Source: Lacticaseibacillus paracasei subsp. paracasei (GTDB taxonomy: Bacteria > Bacillota > Bacilli > Lactobacillales > Lactobacillaceae). Taken from it: a stretch of DNA of 64,000 bases. Location: assembly GCF_000829035.1 (NCBI RefSeq), contig NZ_AP012541.1:2914001-2978000 (forward strand), in the 5' to 3' direction. Positions 25,470-34,284 of the stretch are shown here, one piece after another. Position 1 is the stretch's first letter. Every line of letters starts with the position of its first letter. The translations under genes and the position numbers were made by a program. The notes under the pieces were generated by a model. It saw nothing but the letters and a program-made list of their open reading frames with translations. It was not told where the DNA came from and ran no database searches.

Positions 25470-27624
25470 ATGGCTACAACGTCTCCTTACCATTTTGCTG
25501 ACATGGTGGCTATTGGCACTTTTTGTACAGCCTTTCTCGGTGATTAATCCGATAGCACATCCTCGTGAACTCGCAGGCTATGTTGTCATCATCAGCTTAA
25601 TTAGTTATCTTGCCGCATTATGGCCACGGGCTTGGCCAATTTGGCTAACCACTGCTTTCTTGAGCATGATCGTTGGCCTTTGGGCAATACTGCCGCTTAA
25701 ACAGCATTTTGGTCTTACCTGGTTTAACACTTATGTCCAAACCTTCAATACCGCGACTAGGCGATTTTTGCAAGTTGGTGGCGTGGATGTCCCTGCGACC
25801 CTCAGCATGACGTTGATTGTAGCTCTTGTCGCCTTTCTACTATTAATAACCGTTGTTCTCCAACTTTATCCTGGCGCAGTGGCCATTGTGCTCAGTTATT
25901 TACTTGCTGTACATGTTTTCAATGGCAGCGACCTGACGACACAATTTTTCCAGCTCGCTGTTGTCACCGGGTTGTTGGCTGTTTTGCACCTTTATCACAC
26001 CCGCTGGCGAGCGTTTTTAATTGGCAGTCTTAGTATTGTTGGCTTAACCCTTGGACTCATGTGGCTCAGCACCAGCACTCCGTTGAATGACTGGTTAGCT
26101 AATATCTCTGTTCCTGCGCGCGAACGACTCAATCAGCGAGGCTTCTATGCCAGCCTTGAAGCTTACGCTAACGGCTCAGGCCGCACAGGATTCACCGAAA
26201 ACAGTCGTGTTTTAGGCGGTCCGGTATATGATGATCCCACACCAGTATTCACCGCCACCAGTCGTGAAGCTCATTATTATCGCGTCGAGGTTGACTCATT
26301 TTATACAGGAACGGGTTGGCGACCATCTGCATTTCAGACGCAAGCTGCTCCTTTAGACGGTGCTATTATGCGTGATCCATCGGCTCGAGTCGATTATGGT
26401 CAAGCAACGTCAGTGAAACTAGTTTTTAACGGCGGTAAAACCTTTTTGCCATTACCGTATGGGCAATTAACTTTTACTGGCGGTAAACCAGACCCCACGA
26501 CCGATTTTTTGCTTAACTCAGCCACACAAAGGATAACTGCGAGCGATGATCAACGCTTCGAACGCCTTGATATTCAGGTGCAGCAAAAACAGTTTACCGA
26601 TACGCAACTCGAAACTGCTACGAGTTCAACTCAGTTAATTTCATCTAATTATTTACGGCTTCCTAGTTCACTACCGCAACGAGTTAGAACACTGGCAAAA
26701 AGAATCACGGCTGATGCCAAAACGCCTTATGAAAAAGTCATCGCCATTCAAACTTACTTGCGCTCAGATCCGCGCTTCACCTATTCAAAAACAGATGCAC
26801 AGCAAACACCGGCAAATGGTGACTATGTTGATTACTTTCTGTTCGATTCACCTATTGGTTACTGTGATAATTTTTCCAGTGCTATGGTTGTCCTATGCCG
26901 CAGCATTAACCTGCCAGCACGATGGGCAAAAGGATTTAATACTGGCACTTTTGAAGGCGGAAGTGGCGCGAACAAACAATACATCATTCGCAATAGCAAT
27001 GCACACTCTTGGCCGGAAATTTATTTCAACAATTTAGGCTGGGTTCCCTTCGAACCAACACCAGGATTCAGCAATCCGGCCACCCCTGATGATCCTGTAA
27101 TGCCTTCCGCGGCAAGCAATACAGCCTCACAATCAGCCAGCAGTTCAGCAGTCAGATCAGCAGTATCTTCGTCAGAATCGCGTTCCATTGTGAGCGCCTC
27201 ATCTACTCAACCGAAACCGTCTTCTCGATCGTCTCTCGGCAGCTTTCATTGGACAGCTATCATCGTTTTGACTGTCGTCTTGACTTTATGCATTGTCTTA
27301 ATCTGGCAACTACCAGCGCTGGTGGCGTTCACCATTAGTTTCAATTTGACACAGAGAAACTTTCCCCGCCGTTATCGTTTGTTACTTTGGTCATTACGGC
27401 GCGTGACACGACGCCGGTCAAGTCAACCATTGACAGTCTATGCACACCGCATTGATACACGATTAGGCGATCAACGACACTTCACCACGCTCACGCATGC
27501 CTACGAAGCTTGGACATTTGGACATGTCGCAATTCATCCTGATCCGCTCACAACATCCCTAAAATCCTTGAGCACGCAGCTAGCCCAATACGCACGACGC
27601 AAATTCCACGTGAAACAAAATTAA
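25462..27624 (+). CDS. Transglutaminase-like membrane protein (TgpA-like)
   Basis: This 720-residue protein has about five to six N-terminal transmembrane segments, an extracellular transglutaminase-like domain with the catalytic triad visible as GYCDNFSSAMVVLCR (Cys), NAHSWPEIYF (His) and GWVPFEPTPGF region (acidic partner), a Ser-rich linker (ASNTASQSASSSAVRSAVSS), and a last transmembrane segment before a basic C-terminal domain. The start at 25462 is placed eight bases after GGAGG and overlaps the DUF58 frame. It is the third gene of the MoxR operon. The last codons contain a parS-like sequence encoding FHVKQ. Confidence 0.9.
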   Translation: MPKWLQRLLTILLTWWLLALFVQPFSVINPIAHPRELAGYVVIISLISYLAALWPRAWPIWLTTAFLSMIVGLWAILPLKQHFGLTWFNTYVQTFNTATRRFLQVGGVDVPATLSMTLIVALVAFLLLITVVLQLYPGAVAIVLSYLLAVHVFNGSDLTTQFFQLAVVTGLLAVLHLYHTRWRAFLIGSLSIVGLTLGLMWLSTSTPLNDWLANISVPARERLNQRGFYASLEAYANGSGRTGFTENSRVLGGPVYDDPTPVFTATSREAHYYRVEVDSFYTGTGWRPSAFQTQAAPLDGAIMRDPSARVDYGQATSVKLVFNGGKTFLPLPYGQLTFTGGKPDPTTDFLLNSATQRITASDDQRFERLDIQVQQKQFTDTQLETATSSTQLISSNYLRLPSSLPQRVRTLAKRITADAKTPYEKVIAIQTYLRSDPRFTYSKTDAQQTPANGDYVDYFLFDSPIGYCDNFSSAMVVLCRSINLPARWAKGFNTGTFEGGSGANKQYIIRNSNAHSWPEIYFNNLGWVPFEPTPGFSNPATPDDPVMPSAASNTASQSASSSAVRSAVSSSESRSIVSASSTQPKPSSRSSLGSFHWTAIIVLTVVLTLCIVLIWQLPALVAFTISFNLTQRNFPRRYRLLLWSLRRVTRRRSSQPLTVYAHRIDTRLGDQRHFTTLTHAYEAWTFGHVAIHPDPLTTSLKSLSTQLAQYARRKFHVKQN

Positions 27625-27653
27625 CTTTACGCAATAATCGTTCCACATGAAAC
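27604..27653. promoter_or_regulatory. Two parS-like palindromes at the end of the transglutaminase gene
   Basis: TTCCACGTGAAAC (27604-27616) lies inside the last codons and GTTCCACATGAAAC (27640-27653) lies just after the stop codon. A third, weaker site GTTTCACACGAAAC is at 27814-27827. Confidence 0.4.
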
Positions 27654-27679
27654 ACAGCAGCATTTCTGCTGTGTTTTTT
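27651..27679 (+). terminator. Intrinsic terminator of the MoxR operon
   Basis: AACACAGCAG and CTGCTGTGTT form a 10-bp stem with a short loop followed by TTTT. Confidence 0.85.
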
Positions 27680-27923
27680 GAGTGTTTAACAAAAATACTC
27701 GGTTTTTACATACCACTAATGCCGGTACTATTTCCAAAAAAGTTTCCCTTACTTTCCTAGAAATTCTCGTTAAATTATTCATCCCTATTCATTGTCATAA
27801 GCACCATCTGAAGGTTTCACACGAAACATAACACCTATTATTCATGGAAATGTCACAATTCATTCTTTTCCGGCTCGTCTACCCCGTGAGAACCTTGCTA
27901 TACCAACATTTAACAGAAAATCC
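27680..27923. other. AT-rich intergenic stretch
   Basis: Apart from the weak parS-like site at 27814-27827 I see no gene or structured element between the MoxR operon terminator and the next promoter. Confidence 0.4.
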
Positions 27924-27953
27924 TTGCACTTACTAATAAAAAGCGAGTATGAT
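27924..27953 (+). promoter_or_regulatory. Promoter of the glycosyltransferase gene
   Basis: TTGCAC (27924-27929) and TATGAT (27948-27953) are 18 bases apart. Transcription would start near 27960, giving a leader of about 144 bases before the ATG at 28104. Confidence 0.6.
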
Positions 27954-27965
27954 AATACAAACAGT

Positions 27966-28095
27966 TTCTGAGTAGACCTTAGAAATTGTTTGGCCCCTGC
28001 TGCTATTCTTTTAGCAGCCGTGCCTTTTCGACTGGACTCTGCAGTTAGATCGTGACGTACTCAGAAGAAAGGGGGGAGCCGCTGACTTTAGCGGC
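27966..28095 (+). promoter_or_regulatory. Structured 5' leader upstream of the glycosyltransferase
   Basis: A 9-bp perfect closing stem (TTCTGAGTA 27966-27974 with TACTCAGAA 28058-28066) encloses two hairpins (GCTGC/GCAGC at 27999-28018 inside GGC/GCC, and ACTG/CAGT at 28031-28045). It is followed by a G-rich AAGGGGGGAG and another hairpin (GCCGC 28078-28082 with GCGGC 28091-28095) eight bases before the ATG. This is the shape of a multi-helix junction riboswitch or protein-binding leader. I could not match it to a known class. Confidence 0.45.
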
Positions 28096-28184
28096 GAACA
28101 CTTATGAAAGTTATGATCGTACTTGAAAACATCGTCATGGACGGTGTTAAACGCGCATCAACTGTTTTAGGAAATGATCTCGTT

Positions 28185-29235
28185 CCTAGATTGCATAATT
28201 AAAGTTACCACCCAGAAAATGTGAAAAAAGACCTGTCCGTTCTTGCTAAAATGGTGTTTGCATAACATACCATCTAGAGAGAAGGACAGGTCCCATGGCC
28301 ATTATAACCTTAATTGAACGATCTCAGATAGAACTGATGCAACACCACACGATTCAATACATCGCCGCGACCTTAGGCCGCTCTCGTATTTCTATTAGGC
28401 ATGAGCTTCACCGTTGCCCTGAAGGTGATTACTGCGCCATTATAGCTCAGGATCATGCCGATACTTGTCGGCATCGTTGTGGTCGGCACTCGATTTTAAC
28501 GCCTAAGTTGAAGCGGATGGTAACTGAGAAGCTAAACCTAGGTTGGTCCCCTGAAATGGTCGGTTATGCCGTTCACTGTGCGCCACACACGATTTACCAC
28601 TGGATTTATCAAAGACAAGTCGATTTTCAGCCAAGCCAACTCTTTGATCACGGTAAACGTCATAAAAGAAGACAAGACCTTCGGTCGCGCTATAACCAAG
28701 CAGTAGGCACCTCAATTGAGATTCGCAGTGAGTCAGCTAATCGGCGAACCGAAAAAGGACATTTAGAGATGGATACAGTTCGCGGTGGTCGCGGGTCAAA
28801 GGCTGCTGTTTTGACCATTGTCGATCGGGTGACACGTTTAATGGCGACAACTAAGCTTGAAAACTTATCACAAAATGCTGTTCTCAAGGGATTTGCAAGA
28901 CTGATGGTGGACTTTCCGGGTCCGGTTCGATCAGTGACGGTTGATCACGGTAAAGAGTTTTCCTGCGATCAGGCGCTTACAAAGCGCTATCGGATACCGG
29001 TTTACTTTTGCCACGCCTATCACCCGAATGAACGGGGCACAAATGAACGGTTCAATCGAGAACTTCGCTACTATTTCCCGAAGGGAACACAGTTTGATCA
29101 GGTTTCAGAGACCGATATTCAACAAGCCACAGCGCTTATCAATAACAAACCTAGAAAATGTCTCCGTTGGCAAACCCCAGTTCAAGCAGTGAGCAAGCCT
29201 CTTTCTAGGTGGTAACTTTATTATTGCAATCTAGG
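28185..29235 (+). mobile_element. IS30-family insertion sequence, copy 1 (1051 bp)
   Basis: The ends are near-perfect inverted repeats beginning CCTAGATTGCA and reaching to about 35 bases (AAAGTTACCACC shared). It is flanked by a 4-bp duplication CGTT (28181-28184 and 29236-29239). It carries one transposase gene. The same element, same length and same protein, occurs inverted at 39118-40168, so transposition was recent. Confidence 0.93.
28295..29215 (+). CDS. IS30-family transposase
   Basis: This 306-residue DDE transposase has an N-terminal helix-turn-helix (IQYIAATLGRSRISIRHELHR) and the catalytic region with Asp in HLEMDTVRGGRG, Asp in VDHGKEF and Glu in NERFNRELRYYFPKG, the IS30 pattern. 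It is identical in translation to the copy at 39138-40058. It appears intact. Confidence 0.95.
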   Translation: MAIITLIERSQIELMQHHTIQYIAATLGRSRISIRHELHRCPEGDYCAIIAQDHADTCRHRCGRHSILTPKLKRMVTEKLNLGWSPEMVGYAVHCAPHTIYHWIYQRQVDFQPSQLFDHGKRHKRRQDLRSRYNQAVGTSIEIRSESANRRTEKGHLEMDTVRGGRGSKAAVLTIVDRVTRLMATTKLENLSQNAVLKGFARLMVDFPGPVRSVTVDHGKEFSCDQALTKRYRIPVYFCHAYHPNERGTNERFNRELRYYFPKGTQFDQVSETDIQQATALINNKPRKCLRWQTPVQAVSKPLSRW

Positions 29236-30270
29236 CGTTAAACACTATGATGTCAGTTTCTATAGTTTAGCAGATGCCCCTGCATATTTTGAATTGGACG
29301 CCCCGCTACTTATTGCCCCGCGTCCGACAGATCCCAAGTTGCTTAACTTCTTTGGAAGCGACCCATATACACATTATCGTGATCAAATCAATGACTTGAT
29401 TATGACGATTCGTGACCAGCATTTTCAGGCTGTGATTTTGCCTGCTGGTTTGACGACCAGCTTCGCACCGCTCATCAAGCAGGCATTACCAGATGTCAAT
29501 CTGATTGGCTGGATGCACAATAACTACGCAACGTACATGGAAGATTACTACGTTCAAATGCAAGCTGAGTTTGAAGGCGGCTTGCAAGCTGTTGATACCT
29601 TGGTCACCCTCACTGAAAGTGACCTAAATTCTTACAAGCGTTTCAATCCGAACACGGTTAAAATTTACAATCCCCTCACCCTTAACCCCACTGGTGAGGC
29701 AAATCTCGACGCGCACCGGATCGCCTTCACTGGGCGCATTGCGATTGCCCACAAAGGTATCGACTTCTTACTCGAAGCCGCCGCATCTTTACCAGATGAC
29801 TGGCAAATTGCGATTGCCGGCTCAGGCACTGATGAAGATATGAAAAATTTCTACGATTTGATTGACTATTTCCATGTGGCCGACAAGTTAATCTACCAAG
29901 GCCCACTGAAAGACCAAGCCTTACGCGATCATTATCGTAATGCTTCAATCTTCGTATCGACCTCTCGTTGGGAAGGTATGCCGTTAGTTATCGGTGAAGC
30001 CATGGCTTCTGGCTTACCTATCGTAGCAATGGAAAATACTGGCTCACGCGAATATCTTGGCAACAATGACTACGGTTTACTCACAAAGGCACAAGACGTC
30101 CCTGATTTCGTTGATAATCTCCAAAAGATGATGTCACAGCCAGCATTACGGCATCATTATGCCCATCAAAGTCTCGAACGTGCCAGTCACTTTAGCCCCG
30201 AAACCATTGTGAGTCAATGGATGCCGATTATCGAACATCAACCAACCCGTGTTTCAGTTACTGGTTAAAC

Positions 30271-30309
30271 AAGCCCCGATGCAAGCGCCTGTTGCATCGG
30301 GGCTTTTTT
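30271..30309 (+). terminator. Intrinsic terminator after the glycosyltransferase
   Basis: AAGCCCCGATGCAA and TTGCATCGGGGCTT form a 14-bp stem followed by T. Confidence 0.88.
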
Positions 30310-30435
30310 GTGAGCGCGTTATGATGATACACGTACAATCCCGATTAAAAATCGGCCCATAACGACTGTAGTTTGGTCATGACAGCCAAGATTCGGTACA
30401 ATGAGCTTATCTTAAGTATGGAGGCTCTAACCAAT

Positions 30436-31083
30436 ATGGAATCAATGAAGCAAAGAATGCTTGGTGGCAAACTGTATAAAGCAAACGATCCAGAAATCAG
30501 CGTTGAGAGTCAGCGAGGCAGTGATCTCGTCTGGCAGTTTAATCATTTAGCCCCTGATAAAAAAGCAGAACGAGCTGCGGTTTTAAAACAATTATTTCAT
30601 GCATTTGGAGACAATAACTACATTGAGCCTCCTTTCTACGTTGACTACGGTGCTCACACGTCAATCGGTGATCATTTTTATGCCAACACAGATTGTGTTT
30701 TCTTGGATACCGCGCCAATTACCATTGGCAACCGGGTTTATTTAGCGCCTAAAGTGAGTTTATTTACAGCCGGCCACCCAATTGATGCCGCTATCCGCGG
30801 TGAAGATTTAGAATATGGTAAGCCTATCAAAATTGGCGATGATGTCTGGATTGGCGGCGGCGTCATTATTAATCCAGGTGTGACCATCGGCAGCGATGTT
30901 GTTATCGGTTCTGGATCGGTGGTCACAAAAGACGTTCCTGATCATGTCATCGTTGCTGGCAATCCTGCTCGCATGATTCGGCGGATTACTGATAAAGATC
31001 ATGCCCAGTGGCAACAACAAAAAGATGAGTTCTTAACCTGGCAGCAACAGGCTGATGAAAGCCAACAATCAAAGCAGTCTTAA
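30436..31083 (+). CDS. Hexapeptide-repeat sugar O-acetyltransferase (LacA/Maa-like)
   Basis: This 215-residue left-handed beta-helix enzyme transfers acetyl groups from acetyl-CoA to sugars such as maltose or galactosides. The N-terminal MKQRMLGGKLYKANDPEI matches the Maa-type N-terminal domain, and the hexapeptide region includes SIGDHFYANTDCVFLDTAP, the catalytic His in LFTAGHPIDA and the GGGVIINPGVTIGSDVVIGS coils. The start at 30436 uses GGAGG eleven bases upstream; an in-frame extension to 30373 has no site. A HAD phosphatase gene follows after 22 bases. Confidence 0.9.
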   Translation: MESMKQRMLGGKLYKANDPEISVESQRGSDLVWQFNHLAPDKKAERAAVLKQLFHAFGDNNYIEPPFYVDYGAHTSIGDHFYANTDCVFLDTAPITIGNRVYLAPKVSLFTAGHPIDAAIRGEDLEYGKPIKIGDDVWIGGGVIINPGVTIGSDVVIGSGSVVTKDVPDHVIVAGNPARMIRRITDKDHAQWQQQKDEFLTWQQQADESQQSKQS

Positions 31084-31105
31084 CTGACCATTAACGGAGA
31101 GAACA

Positions 31106-31900
31106 ATGTTCAAATTAATAGCAACAGACATGGACGGCACCTTTTTGAGAGACGACATGACCTATGATCGCGATTTTTTTGCGACGTTACATGAAAAAAT
31201 GCAAGCGCAAGGCATTCAGTGGGTGGTGGCCAGTGGTAATCAATACTTTCAGCTGACTTCCTTTTTTGAAGCTTTCCCTGATACGATTTATGTTGCTGAA
31301 AACGGCGCCTACATTCGCGATGCTAACAAAGTGTATGCTTTAAGTTCTTTTGAAAACGGTGCCATTCAACCAATTCTGACTAAACTAACTAGCATACCTG
31401 ATCTCAAAATTCTTGTCTGTGGTCAATCAAGCGCCTATGCCCTGAAAACTACTGATGCTGCCCATATCGCAACGGCACGACAATACTACAAGCAATTACG
31501 TCTAGTTGATACTTTCGACAATCTCGATGATCGCATTTTAAAATTTGCCATTAGTTGTCCTCCAGAAAAAACCGCGGCTATTGTTGCCGAAATGCGCCAA
31601 CTGTTGGTTGGCTTGGGAGAACCGACAAGCAGCGGCCACGGCGACATTGATATCATTCAGCCCGGGATGAACAAAGCTGCCGGATTGGCAACACTTGGTC
31701 GGCATTTAAACATTCAACTTGCTGATATGTGCGCTTTTGGCGATGGCGGCAACGATTTAGAAATGCTACGGGAAGTTGGTCTTGGTGTGGCGATGGCAAA
31801 TGCAACGCCAGCAGTACTGGCAGTCGCCGACACAACCACTAAGAGCAATCAGGAACAAGGTGTCTTGCAGTTTATGCATCATCTGTTATCTGAACCCTGA
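31106..31900 (+). CDS. Cof-type HAD hydrolase
   Basis: This 264-residue phosphatase belongs to the HAD-IIB (Cof) subfamily. Motif I is ATDMDGTFLRDD, motif II is VASGNQ, and motif IV is CAFGDGGNDLEML, with the motif III lysine in GMNKAAGL. Such enzymes dephosphorylate sugar phosphates, flavin precursors or similar small molecules. It is probably co-transcribed with the acetyltransferase and ends at a very strong terminator. Confidence 0.9.
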   Translation: MFKLIATDMDGTFLRDDMTYDRDFFATLHEKMQAQGIQWVVASGNQYFQLTSFFEAFPDTIYVAENGAYIRDANKVYALSSFENGAIQPILTKLTSIPDLKILVCGQSSAYALKTTDAAHIATARQYYKQLRLVDTFDNLDDRILKFAISCPPEKTAAIVAEMRQLLVGLGEPTSSGHGDIDIIQPGMNKAAGLATLGRHLNIQLADMCAFGDGGNDLEMLREVGLGVAMANATPAVLAVADTTTKSNQEQGVLQFMHHLLSEP

Positions 31901-31922
31901 AGCCTTGTTGGAAGAAGCCACT

Positions 31923-31975
31923 AAAAAGGAGGCCGCATGCATCTCGATTTTGCGATGCATGCGGCCTCCTTTTTT
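31923..31975. terminator. Strong bidirectional terminator
   Basis: A 21-bp perfect stem (AAAAAGGAGGCCGCATGCATC with its complement) is flanked by A and T runs, between the convergent HAD and aspA genes. Confidence 0.9.
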
Positions 31976-31977
31976 GT

Positions 31978-32023
31978 GTTCCACGTGAAACTCACTCGAA
32001 TACGCGGACGTTTCATGTGGAAC
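31978..32023. promoter_or_regulatory. Pair of parS-like palindromes
   Basis: GTTCCACGTGAAAC (31978-31991) and GTTTCATGTGGAAC (32010-32023) lie 32 bases apart between convergent genes, immediately after the terminator. Confidence 0.4.
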
Positions 32024-32039
32024 TAGGCTTAACAAATCC

Positions 32040-33434
32040 CTACTTTTCAGCAATTGATAAGTCTGGCACTGTTTCCTGATTCGTCATGACCATTGGCGAA
32101 AACAATCGCGCGATCATCGCAGCCGACAGCTTATGTTCCGAGCGCAACAAGTCAGGAATAGCAACGTGCTGCTTCATGCTGTGCTGAATCAATCTAGCCG
32201 TCGCCTCATAACCAAGATACGGGCTTAAAACTGTGGCACTGATAGCCGAATGGTGAACCGCGGTTTCACACTGCTCACGATTAACCGTCAGCCCAGCCAC
32301 ACAGTTTGACGTTAAGGTTGCAATGCCGCGAGCCAAGTACCGCTCCCCTTGCAACAAATCACAGAAAATAATCGGCTCAAAAGCATTCAGTTCAAGCTGT
32401 CCGGCTTCGGCTGCCATACTGATCGTGACATCTTGGCCAATCACCTGAAAGGCAATTTGATTAACGACTTCTGGAATGATAGGATTGACTTTTCCTGGCA
32501 TAATCGATGAACCAGCCTGTTTTGCTGGTAAATGTAACTCATTAAGTCCCGCCTGTGGACCACTGCTTAACAAGCGAAGATCATTGGCTACTTTTGACAA
32601 ATCAGTGGCAAGTCCCTTCATAGCACCAGAGAAGGCCACCAAAACGTCGCAGTTCTGCGTTGCATCAATAAAATCCTCAGCTGGCTTCAATTGCAGATCA
32701 ATCAATTGATTAACCTGACGAATAATATGACTACGGTAATAAGGCGACGCATTCAACCCAGTTCCAATCGCCGTACCGCCTAAGTTAACCGCCTGTAAAT
32801 CGGCCGCAGCCCGTGTCAATCGGGCTAAGTCTCGACGGAACAAGCTGGCATACGCGTGAAAACTGTGTCCATATGTTGTAGGAACAGCGTCTTGCAGTTG
32901 CGTGCGGCCCACTTTAACAACATCCGCAAACTCATGTGCTTTAGCGTCCAAGGTTTTTATCAAAAACGTTAATGCTTGTTTCAGCGGTGGCAATGCCTGT
33001 AATGCTGCCATCTTTCCGGCTGTTGGATAAGTATCATTGGTCGACTGGCTCTGATTAACATCATCATTTGGATGAACGCGAATCGTTTTGAGCTCAGCGC
33101 TGGCCAAGTTGGCGACGACTTCATTGACGTTCATATTCACGGAAGTCCCAGCGCTACCTTGAATCGCAGGCGCGACCAACGCATCTTGATGTTCCCCCAT
33201 CAGCAAGCTGTTGCACGCAGCAACAATCGCCCGCGACTTTCGAACATCTAACGTACCTGCAGCTGCATTCACTTGTGCAGCTGCTTTTTTTATGATGATC
33301 AGACTTTTGAAAAGTAGCGGATCAGTCCGCTCTGTACTGATCGGGAAATTCGTTAGCGCACGGGTCGTGTGAATTCCATATAAGACATCCTCATCAATTG
33401 CCAACTTACCAATACAATCTTCCTCGATACGCAT
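32040..33434 (-). CDS. aspA: Aspartate ammonia-lyase
   Basis: This 464-residue enzyme splits L-aspartate into fumarate and ammonia. It has the superfamily signature GSSIMPGKVNPIIPEVVNQ, the conserved VHPNDDVNQSQSTNDTYPTA and the TQLQDAVPTTYGHSF substrate-site region; the PVN...IIP pattern and overall sequence favour aspartase over fumarase. The start at 33434 (MRIEEDCIGK) follows AAGGAAG; an upstream extension is not supported. Two promoters are visible upstream. Its fumarate product links it by metabolism to the nearby malate genes. Confidence 0.92.
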   Translation of the reverse strand: MRIEEDCIGKLAIDEDVLYGIHTTRALTNFPISTERTDPLLFKSLIIIKKAAAQVNAAAGTLDVRKSRAIVAACNSLLMGEHQDALVAPAIQGSAGTSVNMNVNEVVANLASAELKTIRVHPNDDVNQSQSTNDTYPTAGKMAALQALPPLKQALTFLIKTLDAKAHEFADVVKVGRTQLQDAVPTTYGHSFHAYASLFRRDLARLTRAAADLQAVNLGGTAIGTGLNASPYYRSHIIRQVNQLIDLQLKPAEDFIDATQNCDVLVAFSGAMKGLATDLSKVANDLRLLSSGPQAGLNELHLPAKQAGSSIMPGKVNPIIPEVVNQIAFQVIGQDVTISMAAEAGQLELNAFEPIIFCDLLQGERYLARGIATLTSNCVAGLTVNREQCETAVHHSAISATVLSPYLGYEATARLIQHSMKQHVAIPDLLRSEHKLSAAMIARLFSPMVMTNQETVPDLSIAEK

Positions 33435-33471
33435 TGTGAACTTCCTTTCGTATACCAATATTTACTTTATC

Positions 33472-33499
33472 AGTATAATCGGGTAAAAACATGCGTCAA
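33472..33499 (-). promoter_or_regulatory. aspA promoter
   Basis: On the minus strand TTGACG and TATACT are separated by 16 bases, about 40 bases before the start codon. A second extended -10 (TGGTATACT) lies at 33536-33544 and may give a longer transcript. Confidence 0.65.
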
Positions 33500-33588
33500 C
33501 GTTTGTTGTTAGGTAGTCTGACAACACCTATAAAAAGTATACCAATTTAAAAAATCACTGTGATGAAGCTTAAATGCGTTAAACGTAT

Positions 33589-34173
33589 TCATTTAACAGG
33601 TAACCGTCCGCCGTCACGCCATTGCCCGATCATTTGCTTTGCCTGACAAGCGTTAGCAAACTTTGTCAGCCGTTGACGAAATAATTTAGGTTGGTGACTT
33701 TTGATTTGAATCGTGTCACAACGGACTCGTTGATACAAAGGCGGACACGACTGAAAATACTGCCACGCACCCGGACGACGTTTAAGTGCTCGAATAATTC
33801 TGGGATCAAACTTGAAATGACGCGGGTTCATATCAGGCAAAACAGCATACCCAGCTGCCGTCATCTTCCCTAAGTGAATCATGCGGCGACATCGTTCTTT
33901 ATTCAATTCCGACCACGCGCTCCCCACTTTTCTTGGTACAAAGCGCTGCGATGCTGGTTGATCAGGTGCCAACTTTTTGTAGGTACTGTCGATCCAGCCA
34001 AAACACATGGCTTCTTCCACGGCGTCAACATACCAAAACGTGTCATCCTGTTTCGGTACACCACGCTTAACGTCTACCCAACATTCCGAGGCGTCTTGAT
34101 AGTGAGCTGTTAACCAACTACGAAATTGGTGGCGATTTGCTACCGTTAGATGATTGACGATTTTTCTAGTCAA
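33589..34173 (-). CDS. YdeI/OmpD-associated family protein
   Basis: This roughly 194-residue protein matches the YdeI/OmpD-associated family (PF13376 type): HQFRSWLTAHYQDASECWVD, the DAVEEAMCFGWIDSTYKKL block and RFVPRKVGSAWSELNKER are characteristic. The family has been linked to resistance to bacteriocins or peptides, without a known mechanism. I chose a TTG start at 34173 (LTRKIVNHLT) because GGAGG lies eight bases upstream; the longer frame would begin upstream of that site. Confidence 0.82.
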   Translation of the reverse strand: MTRKIVNHLTVANRHQFRSWLTAHYQDASECWVDVKRGVPKQDDTFWYVDAVEEAMCFGWIDSTYKKLAPDQPASQRFVPRKVGSAWSELNKERCRRMIHLGKMTAAGYAVLPDMNPRHFKFDPRIIRALKRRPGAWQYFQSCPPLYQRVRCDTIQIKSHQPKLFRQRLTKFANACQAKQMIGQWRDGGRLPVK

Positions 34174-34284
34174 TAAATCCGCCTCCTCACATAACAACTT
34201 TCAATGGTCATTTTACAAAAAAATCTACGCGACGTATTTATCCGCGTAGATTTTTCACCTAATTTATTGATGCTGAATTGCCCA

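Larger units (their letters stand above)
28104..30268 (+). pseudogene. Family-4-type glycosyltransferase gene split by an IS30 element
   Basis: The first 27 codons (MKVMIVLENIVMDGVKRAST...) lie at 28104-28184 and the rest resumes in frame at 29240 (KHYDVSFYSLADAPAYFELD...) after removal of the IS and one copy of the CGTT duplication, giving a 369-residue protein. The C-terminal half has the GT-B donor-site features IAFTGRIAIAHKGIDFLLEA and SIFVSTSRWEGMPLVIGEAMASGLPIVAME. The left fragment is too short to work; the right fragment could start at a TTG at 29294 but would lack the N-terminal strand of the acceptor domain. A terminator follows. The acceptor is unknown. Confidence 0.88.

Noticed and set aside
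33450..33545. Repeated GTATACCAA sequences near aspA and at 12081 as operators
   Set aside because: On the minus strand they read TGGTATAC and are best explained as extended -10 promoter boxes.
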